Below, in pieces: positions 5,350 to 8,266 of a DNA stretch of 8,266 nucleotides; position 1 is the first letter of the stretch; every line of letters starts with the position of its first letter. The position numbers and the translations under genes were made by a program. The stretch comes from Candidatus Nitrosopumilus sp. GTDB lineage: Archaea; Thermoproteota; Nitrososphaeria; Nitrososphaerales; Nitrosopumilaceae. The stretch lies in NCBI GenBank assembly GCA_022758935.1, contig JAEMQG010000169.1, positions 1 through 8,266 on the forward strand, given 5' to 3'. The notes below the pieces were generated by a model. The model worked only from the letters and a program-made list of their open reading frames with translations, was not told the DNA's origin and searched no databases.

Positions 5350-5748
5350 TTATTTTAACCCCCAGCTTGTTTTATTGGTGGCAATAATTTTGAGAAATGG
5401 GGCTTCGTTTTCTTTCCATGGTTCGTTTCTGACCCATGCAAATTTTTTTTCAAACATTTTGTATATCTGTATGAACTCTTGCTCTTTTTCCAAGATCTCT
5501 ACCTTTCCTTGAATGCAAACAGCTTTGTGTTTTCCATACTCATAAACATCAATAGTTATACTTGCTTTCGGATTTATTTTCACATTTTTAAATGTCCTGG
5601 TTTGATAATCTGTTGCAATAAAAATAATGCCATCATAATAAATAAATGACACTGGCTTTACATGTGGAATATCTGCATGCGATGTTGCAATCCTTGCTTC
5701 TTCTATAGATTGAAGAAAAACTTCTTCAACTTTGGTAAATTCTATCAA
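5350..5748 (-). CDS. Pyridoxamine-5'-phosphate-oxidase-like FMN-binding protein
   Basis: 132 residues, the usual size of the small split-barrel flavin-binding proteins related to PdxH. Typical features are ARIATSHADIPHVKPVSFIY at 18-37 (first barrel strands, with the ATxxxxxPHVxPVxF pattern of the family), the DGIIFIATDYQTRTFKNVKI run at 39-58 (flavin phosphate-binding region, T-x-K-x-x-N-like), then ASITIDVYE and the AVCIQGKVEIL strand, and a C-terminal TSWGL. The substrate is not predictable: relatives include F420- or FMN-dependent reductases and general stress proteins, and a true PLP-synthesis role is unlikely for such a short form. The start codon is TTG, whose bases overlap the TGA stop of the upstream 92-residue gene (TTGA), implying translational coupling and a shared mRNA. 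Confidence 0.85.
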   Translation of the reverse strand: MIEFTKVEEVFLQSIEEARIATSHADIPHVKPVSFIYYDGIIFIATDYQTRTFKNVKINPKASITIDVYEYGKHKAVCIQGKVEILEKEQEFIQIYKMFEKKFAWVRNEPWKENEAPFLKIIATNKTSWGLK

Positions 5749-6023
5749 CTAAAGATCTGTTCTCTAATTTCTGGAATGTACTTGTATATTGTATCTCTTA
5801 CTTTGATTTGTTCTTCTGCGGTGGGCATTTCTTTTTGTGCACTTAACACAGCACCACTCATGCCTAATGTCATTCCAAATATCATTCCATAGACAAACTC
5901 TTGTGGATTCTCAACTTTGAGTGTTTCTTGATTTTGTTTGATATCTTCTAAATAAGATGGAATTGTTAAAACTGCCCCATTGATAGTTTGAGTAATTAAC
6001 ATCTCTATTTCTTCTTCATTCAT
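5745..6023 (-). CDS. Small helical protein of unknown function, first gene of the flavoprotein operon
   Basis: 92 residues starting at ATG (6021-6023). The N-terminal third is acidic and helical (NEEEIEMLITQTINGAVL). The middle, about 42-63, is a Gly/Met-rich hydrophobic stretch (EFVYGMIFGMTLGMSGAVLS) that could be a short membrane hairpin or a buried helix. The C-terminus is charged (AEEQIKVRDTIYKYIPEI). There is no signal peptide. It overlaps the following flavin-binding gene by three bases, so the two are probably co-translated and may act together. On the minus strand an AAATTTATTAAC box at 6042-6053 lies 19-30 bases upstream, in good position for a leaderless start. The family is not recognised. 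Confidence 0.8.
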   Translation of the reverse strand: MNEEEIEMLITQTINGAVLTIPSYLEDIKQNQETLKVENPQEFVYGMIFGMTLGMSGAVLSAQKEMPTAEEQIKVRDTIYKYIPEIREQIFS

Positions 6024-6390
6024 AAATTGACACGAAAATCATTGTTAATAAATTTGTACTAATGTCCATTCTAACCCAGAAATATATATTGCAAAATCTG
6101 TTCAATTTATGATTAACAACATGGTTGGATAAACAAGTATACATACGTAAAATTCAAAGATAATTGGAATATTATCAAAACTGTTTATATTCTAAACTCT
6201 TTTTGTGACTAAAATTCAATCATTCTATTTTCTAATTAATTTATCATATCGACACTAAATCCAAAATGAAATCAATTCCAATCGGTATTTTTTCTTTCTA
6301 CGTATACTGGCATAGGTTCTGTCAAATTGGTTTGATACTCCCACATAGATTCAACACTGTAGAGATAAACATAGAAAATTTTTGATGTTG
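6024..6390. other. 367-base intergenic region between two minus-strand operons
   Basis: It holds the promoter of the 92-residue gene at its left end and a possible short reading frame at 6272-6346 on the minus strand. One isolated TTCTAAAC copy at 6190-6197 has no CTTAAG partner. Several plus-strand AT-rich boxes (for example around 6080) lead only to frames of a few codons. Nothing else is recognised. Confidence 0.5.
6272..6346 (-). CDS. Possible 24-residue ORF or gene remnant
   Basis: ATG at 6344-6346 on the minus strand opens a 24-residue frame (MWEYQTNLTEPMPVYVERKN, then TDWN). The frame stays open well upstream, past the end of the membrane-protein gene, without another good start (it reads TSKIFYVYLYSVES before the Met). 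The text is unusually protein-like, with Trp, Pro and mixed charges, for AT-rich intergenic DNA. It could be a genuine micro-protein in the wake of the regulator operon, or the C-terminus of a truncated gene. Confidence 0.3.
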   Translation of the reverse strand: MWEYQTNLTEPMPVYVERKNTDWN

Positions 6391-6687
6391 TTATTTTTTT
6401 ACAACCGCAAAAAAGAATAACAGTAAAATTCCTAATGTGATTAGGGATAACATAACATCTATCTGATCTTCTGATAGGTGAATTACCTCGTCTACATATT
6501 CTATGGCTAACTGTATTGCAAATAATGCAAACGCCGCTGCTGCAAAAGCGATTTTTTTGATTTTGGTGTTTCTATAAGCCGTTATTGCCAAGGCAAATAG
6601 AACTAATGAAAAAATTATAATTGCAAGATTAATTATTTGTCCTACATCAAAGGCTAATTCTGAAGCCAAGAAAATATTTGAGAGCAT
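6391..6687 (-). CDS. Small membrane protein with three predicted helices, partner of the regulator
   Basis: 98 residues. Three hydrophobic segments are visible: about 15-39 (GQIINLAIIIFSLVLFALAI), 45-64 (IAFAAAAFALFAIQLAIEYV) and 77-96 (DVMLSLITLGILLLFFFAVV). They are separated by a basic loop (YRNTKIKK) and an acidic loop (DEVIHLSEDQID). The ATG overlaps the TAA of the upstream winged-helix gene by one base (TAATG), so the two are co-transcribed and probably coupled in translation. Regulators of this two-HTH class paired with small membrane proteins occur in other archaea; a sensor or membrane-stress role is inferred from that pairing only. No catalytic residues are apparent. Confidence 0.85.
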   Translation of the reverse strand: MLSNIFLASELAFDVGQIINLAIIIFSLVLFALAITAYRNTKIKKIAFAAAAFALFAIQLAIEYVDEVIHLSEDQIDVMLSLITLGILLLFFFAVVKK

Positions 6688-7187
6688 TATTGCGTATCCT
6701 CCTTTGAAAATGTCAAAAACATTTCAGCCAGCCTAGTACTCCAGTTTGTCCACATGTTTGGATGATAGTTTTTCATAAGAGAGACCACATTTTTTGGTTC
6801 CTCTAGCATGTAATATCTCTTGAATTTCCCATCTTTTTTCTCTCCTATCATTCCTGATTCAATCAGTCTTGAAAGGCTCCAACTCACAGATGGTGCAGAC
6901 AGATCTAATTTTTCAACAATTTCAGATTGTGTAGGGTTTGTTTTTTCTATGATAAACATGATAATGTCACGTGAAGTTTCTATTTTTAGAAGATTTAAGA
7001 TATTTTTTTCATTTTGTTTAAAAAGCCCAGCTGAAAAATAATTTTTGTAAAGATGCTGTTTTTCAGAGATTATCTTGCCTTCCTTTTCAAGCGAATTAAG
7101 ATGGTATTGAATTGTTCCCATTGACATATCTAACACTCTTTTAATTTCTCGAAGATGACATCCTGGATTTTCTTGTATGAATTGCAA
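6687..7187 (-). CDS. Transcription regulator with two winged-helix domains
   Basis: 166 residues from the TTG at 7185-7187. Domain one (about 1-55) has the archaeal signature NPGCHLREIKRVLDMSMGTI followed by QYHLNSLEKEGKI, a helix-turn-helix with its recognition helix. Domain two (about 60-125) repeats the pattern: ETSRDIIMFIIEKTNPTQSE, then LDLSAPSVSWSLSRLIESGM and a wing (GEKKDGKFKRYYML). This is the layout of COG3398-type predicted archaeal regulators. The frame stays open 15 codons upstream, to a TGA just before GGT ATT CTG, reading NDKQNDNTEKI with no ATG, GTG or TTG, so the true start may be a CTG (7221-7223) or ATT, or the TTG with a leader. The C-terminal 30 residues contain a Trp-rich patch (MWTNWSTRLAEMFL). 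Likely targets are its own operon and the divergent gene. Confidence 0.9.
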   Translation of the reverse strand: MQFIQENPGCHLREIKRVLDMSMGTIQYHLNSLEKEGKIISEKQHLYKNYFSAGLFKQNEKNILNLLKIETSRDIIMFIIEKTNPTQSEIVEKLDLSAPSVSWSLSRLIESGMIGEKKDGKFKRYYMLEEPKNVVSLMKNYHPNMWTNWSTRLAEMFLTFSKEDTQ

Positions 7188-7241
7188 TATTTTTTCGGTA
7201 TTGTCATTTTGTTTATCATTCAGAATACCTCAACCTACTCG

Positions 7242-7249
7242 TATTTACT
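7242..7249 (-). promoter_or_regulatory. TATA-like box of the regulator operon
   Basis: On the minus strand GTAAATAC lies here. It predicts transcription starting near 7220, which is about 35 bases before the TTG assigned to the regulator and at the CTG that would extend it by 12 codons. This leaves the true start open. Confidence 0.35.
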
Positions 7250-7306
7250 GATATGGCCGATATTATTAATGTCAACTATACCTAAAACCTGATTTAGTTG
7301 ATTTAA

Positions 7307-7320
7307 TTGTACTAGTACAA
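7307..7320. promoter_or_regulatory. Perfect 14-bp palindrome, candidate operator
   Basis: TTGTACTAGTACAA reads identically on both strands with no spacer. It lies in the divergent intergenic region, about 60 bases upstream of the regulator operon's TATA box and about 70 upstream of that of the acidic membrane protein. Short palindromes of this type (TTGTAC..GTACAA) are typical sites for dimeric helix-turn-helix or winged-helix proteins. The double winged-helix regulator next door is the obvious candidate binder, though that is inference. Confidence 0.5.
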
Positions 7321-7388
7321 ATGACTAACTCAAATCGGGTCACACGCAAACATTTTCTAAACACAGTTAGCTATTTGTCTCTCAATAC

Positions 7389-7395
7389 TTTTAAA
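7389..7395 (+). promoter_or_regulatory. TATA-like box of the acidic membrane protein
   Basis: TTTTAAA lies 29 to 23 bases before the ATG at 7418, fitting a leaderless transcript. A TTCTAAAC element sits further upstream at 7355-7362, but its distance to the box (34 bases) differs from that in P1-P4. Confidence 0.45.
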
Positions 7396-7417
7396 CAAAA
7401 AAGAAAAACTCATTACA

Positions 7418-7651
7418 ATGAATGAGGAAAAGCGTAGAAAAACATATCTTGTCTTTTCTGTAGTGGCCTTGGCTACATTGATATTTGGTGCAGCAATCAT
7501 AAGTAGTTCTAATTCTGTAGCTACAACTAGTGATGGATCTGACGCAGAAACAACACAAGATGTAACTGATAACACAGACACTAATGATGGAAAATCAATA
7601 AGTGATGGAGATGGCGAAACAAAAGATGATGTCAATGATGAAACCAAATAA
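7418..7651 (+). CDS. Small membrane-anchored protein with acidic extracellular tail
   Basis: 77 residues. The N-terminus is basic (NEEKRRKTY), followed by one hydrophobic helix at about 10-30 (LVFSVVALATLIFGAAIISS). From residue 31 on, the chain is a low-complexity tail of Asp, Thr, Ser, Gly, Glu and Asn (for example SDGSDAETTQDVTDNTDT). The positive-inside rule places the tail outside the cell. There is no lipobox cysteine and no clear signal-peptidase site, so it is probably a single-pass anchor. The tail could bind divalent metal ions or serve as an O-glycosylated linker; no domain is recognised. It is divergent from the winged-helix regulator, shares the palindrome-containing region with it and may be under its control. 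A T-rich run follows the stop. Confidence 0.75.
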   Translation: MNEEKRRKTYLVFSVVALATLIFGAAIISSSNSVATTSDGSDAETTQDVTDNTDTNDGKSISDGDGETKDDVNDETK

Positions 7652-7664
7652 ATCAAACTAATTA

Positions 7665-7678
7665 CTTCTTTTTTATTT
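7665..7678 (+). terminator. Poly-T termination region
   Basis: CTTCTTTTTTATTT begins 14 bases after the stop of the acidic membrane protein. Its six-T core would act as an archaeal U-tract terminator, in the gap between two convergent genes. Confidence 0.4.
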
Positions 7679-7719
7679 CAAATAGAATTAAAGATAAAAC
7701 TGCAGAATATTTTTGTATT

Positions 7720-8266
7720 TTATTGGACTTCGTGTGTTTTGTCTTTGCTAATGACATCTTTTTTGGTTATAGACAGATAGACTACGACTCCCAAGATTAC
7801 GGCAAGGAAGATCACACTGGTAATTTCAGGTCCCAACTCCAAGCCACCACTATCTGCATCTTGTGAAAGATAGTCTCCAATTGAAGCACCAAGTGGACGA
7901 GTCAAAATGTATGCCAACCAAAATGACAAGACCGCATTTACCTTAAAGCCAAAATGACTCACAGCAATTAGTGCAATCATTGCTCCAAAGATGACTGCAG
8001 ATAACAAGTACCCTAAGTCAGCTGATTCGGCCAACAAATCTCCTGCAGCGGTTCCAAGTGCAAATGTAAACAAGATTGCAAGCCAGTAAAACGCCTCTCT
8101 TCTAGTAGTGTTAATCGAATGAATTGATAGCGTCTTTTCTTTTTTGTACCATACAGCAAAGACTATGGCAAGTAAGATTGCAAAGACTATGGTAGTAGTC
8201 TCCAAAGGTACTCCAAGAACGTCAGTTAGATTGTCTGTGATTAGAGTACCTACTATACTAATTAGA
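7720..8266 (-). CDS. DUF347/COG4705-type integral membrane protein (5' end beyond right edge)
   Basis: The frame is open from its stop at 7720-7722 to the right edge, so the gene is partial. A TTG at 8203-8205 could be taken as the start, but the residues before it (LITDNLTDVLGVPLETTTIV) continue the family sequence, so it is internal. The visible part of about 181 residues contains at least two DUF347-type repeats with signature motifs: FALGTAAGDLLAES and YILTRPLGASIGDYLSQ. At least five hydrophobic helices are apparent, with a basic cytoplasmic loop (WYKKEKTLSIHSINTTRREA). The C-terminus is hydrophilic (SKDKTHEVQ). Members of this family are uncharacterised multi-pass membrane proteins of about 250 residues; the repeated Gly-Asp motifs suggest a metal- or cation-related transport role, but that is inference. 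The neighbouring genes give no further clue. Confidence 0.9.
   Translation of the reverse strand, partial: LISIVGTLITDNLTDVLGVPLETTTIVFAILLAIVFAVWYKKEKTLSIHSINTTRREAFYWLAILFTFALGTAAGDLLAESADLGYLLSAVIFGAMIALIAVSHFGFKVNAVLSFWLAYILTRPLGASIGDYLSQDADSGGLELGPEITSVIFLAVILGVVVYLSITKKDVISKDKTHEVQ

Noticed and set aside
4912..5493. TATGAACTCTTGC repeated at about 4912 and 5470
   Set aside because: A 13-base match is close to chance in this length of AT-rich DNA, and the second copy lies inside a coding sequence.
5662..5892. 76-residue plus-strand frame
   Set aside because: It overlaps two coupled minus-strand genes with better protein character and is an antisense shadow.
6190..6197. Fifth TTCTAAAC element
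   Set aside because: No CTTAAG box or start codon follows at the spacing of P1-P4, so it is probably coincidental.
6820..7041. 73-residue plus-strand frame
   Set aside because: It is antisense to the second winged-helix domain of the regulator, which is clearly coding.
6391..7187. Regulator plus small membrane protein as a toxin-antitoxin pair
   Set aside because: The regulator is a full double winged-helix protein and the membrane protein has three helices of ordinary length; nothing indicates toxicity beyond the overlap.
7325..7370. CTAACT...AGTTAG inverted repeat in the divergent region
   Set aside because: Six-base arms separated by 34 bases are too weak in AT-rich DNA to call a site.
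7357..7656. 99-residue minus-strand frame rich in Ser and Val
   Set aside because: It mirrors the acidic tail gene; the plus-strand frame has a TATA box at the right distance, a membrane anchor and a terminator.

Overview
The window looks like an ammonia-oxidising thaumarchaeon (Nitrososphaerota) of the marine Nitrosopumilus/Nitrosarchaeum type. The DNA is AT-rich and most genes are short and monocistronic. Many start with ATG or TTG directly behind an AT-rich box about 22-32 bases upstream, with no Shine-Dalgarno site, as in leaderless archaeal mRNAs. Gene content fits: a stand-alone single-domain parvulin, a Hef-type helicase without a nuclease domain, a free-standing receiver domain and a two-winged-helix regulator. 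The assignment rests on protein reading, not on a database search.

Bases 1-1913 hold a run of small genes. They are the tail of an unknown gene, an exported pentapeptide-repeat protein with a phage-tail-fibre-like N-terminus, two small charged proteins, a possible 40-residue ORF and an exported cysteine-containing beta-sandwich protein. Four near-identical promoter blocks (TTCTAAAC, then CTTAAG 17-22 bases later) sit in front of these units; the fourth has no obvious gene at the expected distance.

Bases 1914-4166 are information processing and folding: a possible 28-residue ORF, a 503-residue Hef/MPH1-like DNA helicase ending in a PCNA-binding-like tail, a 53-residue coiled-coil protein and, facing it, the parvulin. 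Bases 4167-4938 are about 770 bases without a convincing gene, with some degraded-looking reading frames.

Bases 4939-6023 carry a receiver-only response regulator converging on a two-gene minus-strand operon (92-residue unknown protein, then an FMN-binding pyridoxamine-phosphate-oxidase-like protein, overlapping at TTGA). Bases 6391-7220 carry another minus-strand pair: a double winged-helix regulator overlapping (TAATG) a three-helix membrane protein. Its divergent promoter region with a small membrane-anchored acidic protein contains a perfect 14-bp palindrome. The window ends inside a DUF347/COG4705 membrane protein cut off by the right edge.

No rRNA, tRNA, CRISPR array, insertion sequence or recognised defence system is visible. 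The least explained items are the repeated promoter block, the orphan fourth copy, the palindrome and the mosaic pentapeptide protein.
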